From Sulfitobacter sp. OXR-159 (GTDB taxonomy: Bacteria; Pseudomonadota; Alphaproteobacteria; Rhodobacterales; Rhodobacteraceae), in the NCBI RefSeq assembly GCF_034377145.1, contig NZ_CP139707.1, positions 2,117,001-2,181,000 of the forward strand: a stretch of 64,000 bases of DNA, written 5' to 3'. The notes beneath the pieces are model-generated. The model had not been told where the DNA came from. It made no database searches and worked only from the letters and a program-made list of their open reading frames with translations. The translations under genes were made by a program, and so were the position numbers. This document shows positions 24,184 to 32,871 of the stretch, one piece after another (position 1 is the stretch's first letter; every line of letters starts with the position of its first letter).

Positions 24184-25362
24184 ATGAGCTTTCTTAGCTT
24201 CCACCACGGCACCCGCCTTCAGGAGTCCAATGAGACCCCGGTTTTGGTGCAGGTGGCACAAACTGCTGTTGTAGGCCTCATGGGCACCGCCCCTGATGCT
24301 GACCCGGCGAAATTCCCGATCAACACTCCCGTGCTGCTAAAAGGCAACCCCGCGGCGGCGGCTGACCTTGGCACGGCGGGCACGCTCAAAGACGCCGTCG
24401 ACGATGTGTTCGACCAGATCGGTGCTTACACCATCGTGATCCGTGTCGAGGAGGGTCTCGATGAGGCCGCGACGATGACCAACTTGGTGGGCGATGCAAC
24501 GCAGCTTACCGGCGTCCACGCACTGAAAAAGGCGGAAGCTCAGCTGGGCATCAAGCCGCGGCTGATCGCTATCCCGGGCTTCACCAGTGGCGACGGCGTG
24601 ACCGCAAACCCCGTGGTAGCCGAGCTGGTCGGCGTCCTGGACCAGCTGAAGGCTGTCGCGTTCGTCGATGGGCCCGACACCACTGATGAGGATGCTCTCG
24701 CCTATCGCGAACTGATTGGCTCGCAGCGGGTCTATGTGGTCGATCCGAAAGTTCTCGTTTGGGATGCAGAGGCCGACGCATATGCGGCGCGGCCTGCGTC
24801 TGCGCGGTTTGCCGGTGTCCAGGCGCGCGTGGATACCAATCTTGGCTTCTGGCACTCGCTGTCGAACAAGAACATCAACGGGATCGGCGGTGCATCTCGC
24901 ACAGTGACCTACGGCCTGCAGGCTGACTACCTCAACGAAAACCATGTCGGCACCATCATCAATATGGGGTCGGGCTTCATCACTTGGGGCAACCGCGCGG
25001 CGACGGAAGATGATCTGTGGGTATTCCTGTCGGTGCGCCGGACAGCGGACTTCATCAATGAGGCCATCGAGAAGGCGTATCTGGAATTCGTGGACAAGCC
25101 GTTCTCGGCCGCGAACCTGAAGTTCATGCTGGAAAGCGGCAACGCCGCCATGCGGACCTTCAAGGCTTCGGGCGCCATTCTGGGGGGTCGCGTTTGGATT
25201 GACGAAACCCTGAACGAGCCAACTGAAATGGCGGCGGGTAAAATCACGCTCTCCATGGAGTTCGAGCCGCCCGCGCCGATGGAGGACATCCGCTTCATCG
25301 CTCACCGCAACATCCAGTATTACCTGGAACTGACCAAAGAGGCGCTGAAGGCGGCAGCATAA
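24184..25362 (+). CDS. Tail sheath protein (FI)
   Basis: 392 residues, P2 FI size. FHHGTRLQESNETPVLVQVA is the N-terminal family signature; VVGLMGTAPDAD, NINGIGGASRTVTYGLQADY and ESGNAAMRTFKASGAILGGR are further conserved stretches. It polymerises around the tube and contracts on infection. I chose the ATG at 24184 for GAGGAG seven bases upstream; an upstream in-frame ATG overlaps the terminator hairpin. Confidence 0.96.
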   Translation: MSFLSFHHGTRLQESNETPVLVQVAQTAVVGLMGTAPDADPAKFPINTPVLLKGNPAAAADLGTAGTLKDAVDDVFDQIGAYTIVIRVEEGLDEAATMTNLVGDATQLTGVHALKKAEAQLGIKPRLIAIPGFTSGDGVTANPVVAELVGVLDQLKAVAFVDGPDTTDEDALAYRELIGSQRVYVVDPKVLVWDAEADAYAARPASARFAGVQARVDTNLGFWHSLSNKNINGIGGASRTVTYGLQADYLNENHVGTIINMGSGFITWGNRAATEDDLWVFLSVRRTADFINEAIEKAYLEFVDKPFSAANLKFMLESGNAAMRTFKASGAILGGRVWIDETLNEPTEMAAGKITLSMEFEPPAPMEDIRFIAHRNIQYYLELTKEALKAAA

Positions 25363-25446
25363 AGGCACCGCCCACTGCGATCTGAAAGCCAAGCGCGCAC
25401 CCCGCGCGCTTGGTCTGCAACATTGCGCTGACAAGGAGAAACAGCC

Positions 25447-25953
25447 ATGAAATCCACCCCAGCCCTCATCCTGCGCAACTGCGCGCTTTGGGTGAACGAA
25501 GACGTCAAGGTCGGGCAGATGTCCGAAGTGACCATCCCGGCCTTCAAGGTGAAAACCGAGGGGCTTCGCAACGCCGGTATGGTGAAGGAACGTCAGGTTT
25601 CGCTCGGCTATGAGACCGATGACCTGAAATTCAAAATGACCGCCATGGATCCCGCCACGGTGACCGAGCTGACCGGCAAACCCGGCTATGAGCTGCCCTT
25701 CATGATCACCGGCGCGCTGGCTGATGAAGACGGCACCATGACGAACGCAACGCTTTATCTGCGGGGCTTCATGAAGTCCTTTGATTTCGGCACATGGAAG
25801 CCCGGCGATAAGGCCGAATCCGAGTACGAATTCGTCTGGCACTACTTCAAGCTGGACATCGGCGGCCAAACCCGCGTCGAAGCCGATGACTTCGACGTCA
25901 GCATCAACGGCGTTAGCCAAACCGGCGATATCCGCGCCGCACTGCTGCTGTAA
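25447..25953 (+). CDS. Major tail tube protein (FII)
   Basis: 168 residues. ALILRNCALWVNEDVKVGQM, EVTIPAFKVKTEGLRNAGMV and EYEFVWHYFKLDIGGQTRVE match the P2 FII family. Stacked hexamers form the inner tube inside the sheath. AAGGAG precedes the ATG. Sheath then tube then chaperone is the canonical order. Confidence 0.95.
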   Translation: MKSTPALILRNCALWVNEDVKVGQMSEVTIPAFKVKTEGLRNAGMVKERQVSLGYETDDLKFKMTAMDPATVTELTGKPGYELPFMITGALADEDGTMTNATLYLRGFMKSFDFGTWKPGDKAESEYEFVWHYFKLDIGGQTRVEADDFDVSINGVSQTGDIRAALLL

Positions 25954-25962
25954 GGGGGCATC

Positions 25963-26262
25963 ATGGAATATCCTATCGAAGTGCCGCTGAAGCGCCCTGT
26001 TGAGGTTGATGGAAAGACGATCGACAAGCTCTCATTCGACGAGCCCGATCTTGCGACCAGCATTGCTGTTGAGGAGGCGCAATCCCCCGCCCTCCAGACT
26101 GCCACACTCCTAGCGGGCATGGCGGGCGTAGACCGTTCGGTGATGCTGAAGGTGAAGGAAAGCGACTTCCGAGAGATCGGAAAGCTCGTTTTGCGCCCCT
26201 ATCAAGCGCATGTGGCCGCGCAGCAGGGGTCTGACGCGGGAAACGACCAACCGGCAAAGTAG
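25963..26262 (+). CDS. Tail assembly chaperone (E, short form)
   Basis: 99 residues. VPLKRPVEVDGKTIDKLSF and VDRSVMLKVKESDFREIGKL are typical of the P2 gpE/Mu gp41-type tail assembly protein family. GGGGG precedes the start. The coding region contains the heptamer G GGA AAC near its end, in the zero frame, which would divert a fraction of ribosomes into the overlapping downstream frame (next entry). It coats the tape measure during tail assembly. Confidence 0.9.
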   Translation: MEYPIEVPLKRPVEVDGKTIDKLSFDEPDLATSIAVEEAQSPALQTATLLAGMAGVDRSVMLKVKESDFREIGKLVLRPYQAHVAAQQGSDAGNDQPAK

Positions 26263-26411
26263 CGAAAGACCTGCGCTTTGCCGCGGGGTTTGTTGCGAAG
26301 GCGCTTTCAACCCCGCTCCCGCAGGTGCTGGCCATGAAGGTCAGTGAGTTCGACATCTGGCAAGACACTGCCCGCGATGTATGGGACGCAACCCGTTTGA
26401 AATTCGAATAG
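25963..26411 (+). CDS. Tail assembly chaperone E-E' (-1 frameshift fusion)
   Basis: Slipping back one base at 26244 joins 94 residues of E to 55 codons reading RPTGKVAKDLRFAAGFV and ending DVWDATRLKFE, 149 residues in all. The second frame has no ribosome site and no good start of its own and is the E'-like domain that contacts the tape measure. P2 E+E' and lambda G-GT use the same -1 strategy. Existence of the fusion is inferred from the heptamer and the overlap. Confidence 0.82.
26238..26244 (+). promoter_or_regulatory. Slippery heptamer for -1 frameshifting
   Basis: GGGAAAC in the register G GGA AAC, a canonical X XXY YYZ site (lambda uses GGGAAAG). The zero-frame stop lies 15 bases beyond it, and the -1 frame stays open to 26411. 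Confidence 0.85.
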
Positions 26412-26413
26412 GT

Positions 26414-26632
26414 TCAGTCGTCAGACAGAGGGCGCTGAAAGGCGTTCAGCTCGTCTCGTCTCAAAGGGCGCGATGGCCCGCTTTGGTGCGTCATCGCGCG
26501 ATAGATCACGATCAGCAAAGCGGCGAATGCGAGCGCTCCCCACACCCCACCTGCAAACATGCCCACAAAGATTGTCGCCGCAACAGCGGCGGCAATCATG
26601 AAGATGGCAAAGATCATCGCGAAGATTTCCAT
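26414..26632 (-). CDS. Small membrane protein on the opposite strand (moron candidate)
   Basis: 72 residues with two membrane helices (IFAMIFAIFMIAAAVAATIF and GALAFAALLIVIYRA) and a basic, cytoplasmic C-terminus. It stands against the late operon between chaperone and tape-measure genes, a place where lambdoid phages often insert independently expressed genes. Superinfection exclusion or host-surface alteration would fit but is not shown. A weak AAGG lies directly before the ATG. Confidence 0.6.
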   Translation of the reverse strand: MEIFAMIFAIFMIAAAVAATIFVGMFAGGVWGALAFAALLIVIYRAMTHQSGPSRPLRRDELNAFQRPLSDD

Positions 26633-26682
26633 GCCTTATACATAGGCTCCCCCCTCAATCACTTCAATGTGAGTACTGACTT

Positions 26683-29600
26683 ATGGCCACCAAGCGCATC
26701 GAGACCCTCCTTAGCATTAAAGCGATCGACCAGTATTCGAACACCTTGCGCAATATGCGAACCGCTACCGGTCGGTTTGCAGATGGTGTCCGTACTGAGT
26801 TGAGCAGCTTGCAAGGCATTCGCGGGCCTCTGCGGCTGATCGAGGACTTCCGTAAGCAGCAAGATGTGGTGCGCAAGTCAGGCGCCGCCATGGAGCAGGC
26901 GCGCGAAAAGCAGCGCCGCTTGCTGGCTGAAATCCGCGCGACAAATAATCCGACAGCGCAGATGCGACGTGAGTTCGACCGCGCTCGAACTGCGGCTGAC
27001 AGACTTGAGCAGCAGCACCATCAGAACCGCCGCACACTGTCCGGGCTTCGGGGTCAAATGCGTAGTGCCGATATCAATACGGCAGACCTTGCGGGCGAAC
27101 AGCGGCGGCTTGCGGGGTCGGTCGATCGCGTCACCACATCGATCGGCAACCAAATCGATCGCCTGCGTCGGTTGGAGACGATGCAAACCCGCATCGCTGA
27201 AGGCCGTGAGCGGATGGATAGGTCGCTGGCAACCGCCAGCAATGTCGCAATCACCGGCTTTGCGTCGATACATTCCGGCAAGCGCATCCTGACCGCGCTC
27301 TCGGGCCCGGTGCAGCAGGCGGTCGAATTTGAAAGCGCGATGTCTGATGTTCGGAAGGTTGTGGATTTTGACACGCCGGAGGCATTTTCCGAGATGTCGG
27401 AGGATATTCTGGAACTGTCGACCCGTATCCCAATGGCGGCGGACGGTTTGGCGCAAATCGTTGCTGCTGGTGGTCAGTCGGGTATTGCCCGCGATGAACT
27501 GCTGAAATTCACTGAAATGGCAGCGAAGGTTGGGGTGGCTTTCGACATCTCGGCAGATCATGCTGGCTCATCCATGGCTGATATTAAAACAGCGATGCGG
27601 CTGACGCTGGATGAGACGGGTTCCCTGTTCGACGCGATGAACCATCTGTCGAATAACTCCAATGCTCGAGCCGACAAGACATTGGACTTTATGAATCGCG
27701 CTGGTGCATCCGGCGCGACGTTCGGTTTCGATAACACCGAAACTCTTGCGATCGGTGCGTCTATGATCGCGGCGGGGGCTGGCGCGGATACCGCAGCGAC
27801 ATCCTTTCGCAATATGGGACGTTCGCTGACGCGCGGCGCGAGCGCGACCAAACGGCAGTCTGGGGCGATGCGCATCCTCGGTCTAGATGCTGAGCAAGTC
27901 GCCCGAGGCATGCAGCGTGATGCAGTCGCTACGACATCTGACGTGCTTCAGCGTCTCCGCGAATTGCCGGAGCATATGCAGGCGTCGGTGATGTCAGACC
28001 TTTTTGGCGATGAGGCGCGAGAACTGACCAAGCTGATTAACAATGCGGAGCTTTTGCCGCAGCTTCTGTCGTTGGTCGCCGAAGAGCGCCAGTATTTGGG
28101 TAGTTCCGAAGCTGAGTATGCCGAACGTGCAAAAACCACGGCGAATAACCTTCAGCTGATGCGAAACCAGATGTCCCGCCTTGGTATCAGTATTGGTGAA
28201 GTAGTTTTGCCGCCTCTGAATGACCTGCTCGAAATGTCGCAGGGCGTCATTGAGCGGCTGGTTGAGTGGACGAAAGAGAACCCCAAACTAACCAAAGGTC
28301 TCGTTATTGGCGCCACTGCCTTTGGCGCTCTGGCAGTGGCAGGGGGTGCTGTGTTGACCGTTGCAGGTGGCCTGATCGGGACGATGGCGGTTCTGCGCTT
28401 CGGTTTGGTTGGGTTGGGCGCTCGCGCGGTATTCGCGGGTGGCGAGGTCGCAACGTTGGCTTCCAGTATCGTTCGCGCTGGCCGTAGCGGGTCAGGGCTG
28501 GCCCGTCTCAGCACTGGGTTGACCGCGTTTACCACTAGCCGTGCGGGCGCGATGCGGGCGGTCAGCGGCGCTTTGCGTGGGTTTGCCGGGATCACTGGGC
28601 TACGCGTAGTGGCAACGGCCCTGACAGGCCTCGTTGGCGTCGTGGGCACCATCAGCGCCCCTGTATGGGCGGCAGTCGCCGCCGCTGTTGCCACGGTCGG
28701 GGCTGCTTGGAAGTACTGGGATCGGATTTCCTCGATCGTCAGTGGCGTTGCTTCGGCGATCGGAGATCGGCTTCAGCCCGTTCTGGAAAGCATCAAGCCG
28801 GTGCTGGAATTCTTGTCGCCTGTTGTCGACGGGGTGAAAACCGCATTCTCTGGGATCGGGGATGTCATCAGTGACGTTGTGTCGGCCATTCGCGAATTCT
28901 TTTCCGGTGACCTTTTCTCGCGTGAGGTGCTAACCGATGAGGAAAAATCTCGTCTAGAGAATAGCGCATCAGAAATGACCGATAAGATCATCGACGGTAT
29001 TGCGTCGGGGGTTTCTGGTGTCTTCCAGGTTGGCCGCGACATCATCGTCAGTCTTTGGGATGGCGCCCGCGCTGAATTCGCTGAGTTTATCGAGTGGGTG
29101 AAGGACATGCCTGCGCGCATCGTTGAATCAATTGGCGTGATAGAGATGTCCGATGTGTTTAATTGGGGCGGACCGCCGAGCTGGTGGACATCCATCTTTG
29201 GAGGGGATGAGGCTGAAATTGCTGCGCCGACCATTATTGACGCCCCGAATTTTTCCCAGCTACCCGAGGCGCAACAGTCAGCTGCGGAGACCGTTGTCTC
29301 CGTGGCGCAGGCCGGGCCGTTACCGACACCCAGACGTCTGCAAGATTTGCGCGAACATTCCATCAGTCTTCGTGAGGAGATCACACGAATTCAGGGTGAG
29401 ATTGATGATCTTGGCCAGGGCCCGATGGCTGACAGTATGGCAGCCTCGCTACGACAAGCCATGGGTGTCCGCAGTAGAGAGCTGCGGGAAGTCGAGGCGG
29501 AATTGTCGAATGCTGAAGTGCGCGCAGACGAGTTGTCTGCCGCGTTGAAAGTGATCCACGGCACTGATGCCGCGCCGGAAATCAGCACGGCATCAATTGA

Positions 29601-30567
29601 GCGCGCAGACGGCCTGATCTCCGAGATGTTAGCGAAGTTGCAAGCAGCGCCTTTGTCCGAAGTGGTGGAGCTGGATAGCTTTCGCATGCTGCCGCCAGCT
29701 CCCCGTGCGGCGGCGGAAACGGTCGTGTCCATAACCCAGTCTGGGCCATTGCCAACACCTGCACGACTTCAGGAGCTTCGCGATCACGCGGCCAGTCTGC
29801 GCGAGGAAATCGCCAATATCCAAGGTGAGATTGACAACCTCGGTCAGGGTCCGATGGCCGATACCATGGCGATCCCGCTGCGGCAGGATATGGACGCCCG
29901 CCGCCGAGAGCTTCAAGAGGTCGAAACGGAACTGTCCAGCGCTGAGAAGCGGGCGGACGATCTGACCTCGGCGCTTCAGGTTCTGGATGGAACGGAGGCG
30001 GCACCTGAGATCAGCACGGCATCCATCGATCGCGCGAATGAAAAAGTGGCACGCCTGCTGGCTCAATTGCGCTCAATCCCATCTGCGGGCACTGGCGCGG
30101 TTGCAAGCCCGAAGCCCGCGGGGGCGCGTGCGCTCGGGGGGCCGGTCCGCACGGGGCTTCCCTATCTGGTGAATGAGAACACCCCTCGGTCTGAGTGGTT
30201 TGTCCCGTCTCAGTCAGGGGGGATTCTGAATGTGTCTCAGGCGCAATCCGCACTTCGAGCTCACATGACCTCGATGTCCTTCCGCCCGATCCCCACGAAC
30301 CCGTCTCTGACGCGGCTTCACCGGGGCGCGCAGGGGCTGCGTGCGGCGAGCCTGGCGGTTCTGACCAGCTCGGCCGTTGCGATGCCAGCCGCGGCGCAGT
30401 CTGCCCCGCCGGTCAAGCCCGGCAGCAGTTCCGTCACGGTGCAGATCGAAAACTTCACCGTGCAGGTCCCGTCTGGGGTTTCTGACCCTGAGGCTATCGC
30501 AGACCTCGTGTCTGAACGCATTGGGCAGCGGGTATCCGCCACACTCACGGCAAGCTTTTCAGATTAA
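26683..30567 (+). CDS. Tail tape measure protein
   Basis: 1294 residues. N-terminal coiled coils (MEQAREKQRRLLAEIRATNN, LRRLETMQTRIAEGRERMDR) are followed by the TP901-type core (AVEFESAMSDVRKVVDFDTP; MAAKVGVAFDISADHAGSSM). Hydrophobic segments at about 545-600 and 650-690 may enter the host membrane. A tandem duplication lies at about 860-1130, and a C-terminal AEQ/VTVQIENFTVQVPSG stretch closes the protein. Length sets the tail length. The ATG lacks a strong ribosome site, with only GAG upstream. Confidence 0.94.
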   Translation: MATKRIETLLSIKAIDQYSNTLRNMRTATGRFADGVRTELSSLQGIRGPLRLIEDFRKQQDVVRKSGAAMEQAREKQRRLLAEIRATNNPTAQMRREFDRARTAADRLEQQHHQNRRTLSGLRGQMRSADINTADLAGEQRRLAGSVDRVTTSIGNQIDRLRRLETMQTRIAEGRERMDRSLATASNVAITGFASIHSGKRILTALSGPVQQAVEFESAMSDVRKVVDFDTPEAFSEMSEDILELSTRIPMAADGLAQIVAAGGQSGIARDELLKFTEMAAKVGVAFDISADHAGSSMADIKTAMRLTLDETGSLFDAMNHLSNNSNARADKTLDFMNRAGASGATFGFDNTETLAIGASMIAAGAGADTAATSFRNMGRSLTRGASATKRQSGAMRILGLDAEQVARGMQRDAVATTSDVLQRLRELPEHMQASVMSDLFGDEARELTKLINNAELLPQLLSLVAEERQYLGSSEAEYAERAKTTANNLQLMRNQMSRLGISIGEVVLPPLNDLLEMSQGVIERLVEWTKENPKLTKGLVIGATAFGALAVAGGAVLTVAGGLIGTMAVLRFGLVGLGARAVFAGGEVATLASSIVRAGRSGSGLARLSTGLTAFTTSRAGAMRAVSGALRGFAGITGLRVVATALTGLVGVVGTISAPVWAAVAAAVATVGAAWKYWDRISSIVSGVASAIGDRLQPVLESIKPVLEFLSPVVDGVKTAFSGIGDVISDVVSAIREFFSGDLFSREVLTDEEKSRLENSASEMTDKIIDGIASGVSGVFQVGRDIIVSLWDGARAEFAEFIEWVKDMPARIVESIGVIEMSDVFNWGGPPSWWTSIFGGDEAEIAAPTIIDAPNFSQLPEAQQSAAETVVSVAQAGPLPTPRRLQDLREHSISLREEITRIQGEIDDLGQGPMADSMAASLRQAMGVRSRELREVEAELSNAEVRADELSAALKVIHGTDAAPEISTASIERADGLISEMLAKLQAAPLSEVVELDSFRMLPPAPRAAAETVVSITQSGPLPTPARLQELRDHAASLREEIANIQGEIDNLGQGPMADTMAIPLRQDMDARRRELQEVETELSSAEKRADDLTSALQVLDGTEAAPEISTASIDRANEKVARLLAQLRSIPSAGTGAVASPKPAGARALGGPVRTGLPYLVNENTPRSEWFVPSQSGGILNVSQAQSALRAHMTSMSFRPIPTNPSLTRLHRGAQGLRAASLAVLTSSAVAMPAAAQSAPPVKPGSSSVTVQIENFTVQVPSGVSDPEAIADLVSERIGQRVSATLTASFSD
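29260..30078 (+). repeat. Two-copy tandem duplication in the tape measure gene
   Basis: Two units with a 429-bp (143-codon) period. Shared elements include AAETVVS, QGEID-LGQGPMAD and APEISTASI. Each unit is a helical hairpin. The copies have diverged at the DNA level (for example GAGACCGTTGTC versus GAAACGGTCGTG), so the duplication is old and not an assembly artefact. Confidence 0.85.
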
Positions 30568-30576
30568 GGAGGTGGC

Positions 30577-30999
30577 ATGGCTGGACCTGTGACCATGGCC
30601 CTCGGGCCATTCATGTTTCGCGCCCATGGCTTCGGCTATAGCGGGCTGGGTCGGAAACTGGATACCACATGGGCTGAAATTGAGACGGCGGGGCGGTTGA
30701 ACGCCCTGCAATGGACAGGCCCGCGCAGTGAGGTCGTGACGATCAACGGCGTTCTGTTCCCGCAAGAGTTCGGGGGCATCGGCACGCTTGAGGGGGCACG
30801 CCTTGCGGCTAAGTCCGGTCTGCCTCTGATGCTGGTTTCGCTTGGGGGCAAGGTATTCGGCAGCCACGCAATTCAGAAGATCGATGAGGATCGAGGGTTC
30901 CACGATCGCTACGGTACCCCCGGCCGGAACGCCTACACCATCGAGGTAAAGCGGATCGGCGCGGGGTTCTCTCTCCTTTCCTTGCTGGGGGCATTCTAA
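30577..30999 (+). CDS. Tail protein U (tail terminator)
   Basis: 140 residues. MALGPFMFRAHGFGYSGLGR, then WTGPRSEVVTINGVLFPQEF and GGIGTLEGARLAAKSG are diagnostic for P2 gpU. It completes tails and joins them to heads. GGAGG lies five bases before the ATG. The stop overlaps gene X (TAATG). Confidence 0.93.
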   Translation: MAGPVTMALGPFMFRAHGFGYSGLGRKLDTTWAEIETAGRLNALQWTGPRSEVVTINGVLFPQEFGGIGTLEGARLAAKSGLPLMLVSLGGKVFGSHAIQKIDEDRGFHDRYGTPGRNAYTIEVKRIGAGFSLLSLLGAF

Positions 31000-31211
31000 T
31001 GGCAGGCACCTACGTCACCCGCGCAGGGGATGCGCTCGACCTCATTTGCTTGCGCGAATACAGCGCGCAGTCGGGTGCTGTTGAGCGCGTCCTGGAAGCA
31101 AACCCCCACATCAAGAAGGTAGCACATCGGCTCCCAGGGGGCATTGAAATCACGCTGCCCGACATCGCGATCCAAGAGAGGTCCGGCCAACCGTTGAGGT
31201 TATGGGACTGA
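30999..31211 (+). CDS. Tail protein X (LysM-like)
   Basis: 70 residues, P2 gpX size. YVTRAGDALDLICLREYSAQ, RVLEANPHIKKVAHRLPGGI and EITLPDI form a LysM-like peptidoglycan-binding domain. A baseplate-hub accessory. TGATG overlap with gene D follows. Confidence 0.9.
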   Translation: MAGTYVTRAGDALDLICLREYSAQSGAVERVLEANPHIKKVAHRLPGGIEITLPDIAIQERSGQPLRLWD

Positions 31212-32200
31212 TGACACACCCTCAAATCGTTGTCACCGTCGATGGGGTGCCGGTGTCTGGGCCCTTCTTTGAGCGGCTCGTGAGCCTGACCATCACTGAT
31301 CGTGAAGGCATCCAGACAGACACTTTGGAGATGACCTTTAACGACGCGCCGCCGCATTTCCAATCACCGCGGCGCGGTGCTGTTGTATCTGCCACGATAT
31401 TAAGCGGCGCAAGTGGGGCGTTTGTCGGCTCCTACATCGTCGATCGAGTGGAATTCGCCTGCTTGCCCTACACGATCACGGTCAGGGGGCACTCTGCTGA
31501 TCTTCGCTCAGCGATGAAGGCCAGTAAAACCAAACACTGGGATGACGCTTCAGTAAAAGACATCGTCGAAGAAAAGGCCGGCGACTACGACCTAGAGGCC
31601 AAGGTATCCGATGCTGTTTCAGGTCACGTCTATGAGTGGATTGCCCAGCAAGATGAATCGGACCTGAACTTTCTGGAGCGCCTCGCGCGCCGTCATCGCG
31701 CCCTGTTCACAATTAAGAACGGCACCCTCCTTTGGCTGGAGCGCGGCGCGGGAAAAACGGCAGATGGAACCGCCATCCCGCCGTCGATCGTTCTTGCGCC
31801 GGCGGTGATCGAAGGTTCGTGCCGCGTGTCGGAAACTGATGTCGATCGGTTCAAGACGGTCAAGGCTTATTGGCAAGACCGGAAGGGCGCAAAACGTCAG
31901 GAGATCACCGTCGATGCAGACCCCGAGGCAAGTGGAGAGCACGTGCTCCGCGACCCCTACAGCTCGAAAGAAGAGGCGACATCAGCGGCCAAGGCGGCCG
32001 CACGCGAAATGATGCGCGGGCTTATCGAAACACAGTGCTCGATCGTCGGCCGTCCCGCCCTCATGGCGGGGCAGCCACTCATCTACGCCGGGGTGCGCCC
32101 TCTGGTCGATGGTCGAGAATTCATTCTCGATCGCGTCACGCACTCCTTCACGAAGTCCGGCGGTTTGCGCACCGCATTTACGGGGAAAGCTAAAGTATGA
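31211..32200 (+). CDS. Tail protein D (late control D, baseplate hub)
   Basis: 329 residues. GPFFERLVSLTITDREGIQT, DTLEMTFND, SADLRSAMKASKTKHWDDAS and QQDESDLNFLERLARRHRAL are gpD hallmarks. It forms the trimeric hub carrying spike V. I chose the ATG overlapping the X stop; an ATG three codons earlier sits too close to GAGG. The stop overlaps the next gene (ATGA). Confidence 0.93.
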   Translation: MTHPQIVVTVDGVPVSGPFFERLVSLTITDREGIQTDTLEMTFNDAPPHFQSPRRGAVVSATILSGASGAFVGSYIVDRVEFACLPYTITVRGHSADLRSAMKASKTKHWDDASVKDIVEEKAGDYDLEAKVSDAVSGHVYEWIAQQDESDLNFLERLARRHRALFTIKNGTLLWLERGAGKTADGTAIPPSIVLAPAVIEGSCRVSETDVDRFKTVKAYWQDRKGAKRQEITVDADPEASGEHVLRDPYSSKEEATSAAKAAAREMMRGLIETQCSIVGRPALMAGQPLIYAGVRPLVDGREFILDRVTHSFTKSGGLRTAFTGKAKV

Positions 32201-32802
32201 ATGAAAAGACGAAGACGAAGGCGCGCGAACGTGCAGAGTCAGCGTTTCTTTGGTGGCGCATCATCGCCACCGCCTGTGGCGTAGCAGCTGCGCTATGGGT
32301 TCAGTTGATCGGCCCCGGGGTGCAGGAGTGGATCCGTGAGTTCTCCGGTCAGAATGAGCTGCGCCGAGACTTCAATGACCAAATCAGCGGGGTGTCTGAG
32401 CGCCTAGAGTATATCGAGCGCGTCCTGCCAGCACCGCCGGTCGTCGACTGGATACCCGAAGCATCATTCCAGGTTGGCGCCTGCACATCTCAGCGTTGCG
32501 TTTATCGGCTGGTTGGTTCCCGGACTGAGTTTGGTGAGAATTGCGGCCGCCCCCGCGAGGTAGAGGTGTTCCTCAGGCTGTCCAGCGGCCGCCAGCTGCG
32601 GATCGGGTATAGCAGAGGGTTCCGCCCTGTTGAGCTCGGGCGCACCCCGCAGGAGTTCGACGTGCCGCTCGATCTCCCCCCGTTGATAGCTGAGGGGGAA
32701 TACTATTGGCGCAGCCGGGTTGTTTATCCCGAGTGCACCGGCCCACGGGAGCCAATCCCGCGCTTCTCTCCCTGGTGGCCTTTGAACGTAAGCCGCGGCT
32801 AA
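32197..32802 (+). CDS. Hypothetical membrane-anchored protein in the lysis region
   Basis: 201 residues. One N-terminal membrane helix (WWRIIATACGVAAALWVQLI) follows a basic start, then a coiled-coil linker (RRDFNDQISGVSERLEYIER) and a periplasmic beta domain with four Cys (ACTSQRC, GENCGR, YPECTG) that could form disulfides. Located between gene D and the endolysin; a lysis or host-interaction role is possible. No family is recognised. Confidence 0.65.
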   Translation: MNEKTKTKARERAESAFLWWRIIATACGVAAALWVQLIGPGVQEWIREFSGQNELRRDFNDQISGVSERLEYIERVLPAPPVVDWIPEASFQVGACTSQRCVYRLVGSRTEFGENCGRPREVEVFLRLSSGRQLRIGYSRGFRPVELGRTPQEFDVPLDLPPLIAEGEYYWRSRVVYPECTGPREPIPRFSPWWPLNVSRG

Positions 32803-32871
32803 AGGCCAGATCACCGCAAACTCAACTACCACACCCCGTCTGCGGGGCTTCTAAACATGGAAGGATCGAAC

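Noticed and set aside
24337-25920. 527-codon leftward ORF opposite sheath and tube genes
   Set aside because: Antisense of two certain tail genes; His/Arg/Gly-rich shadow typical of GC-rich DNA.
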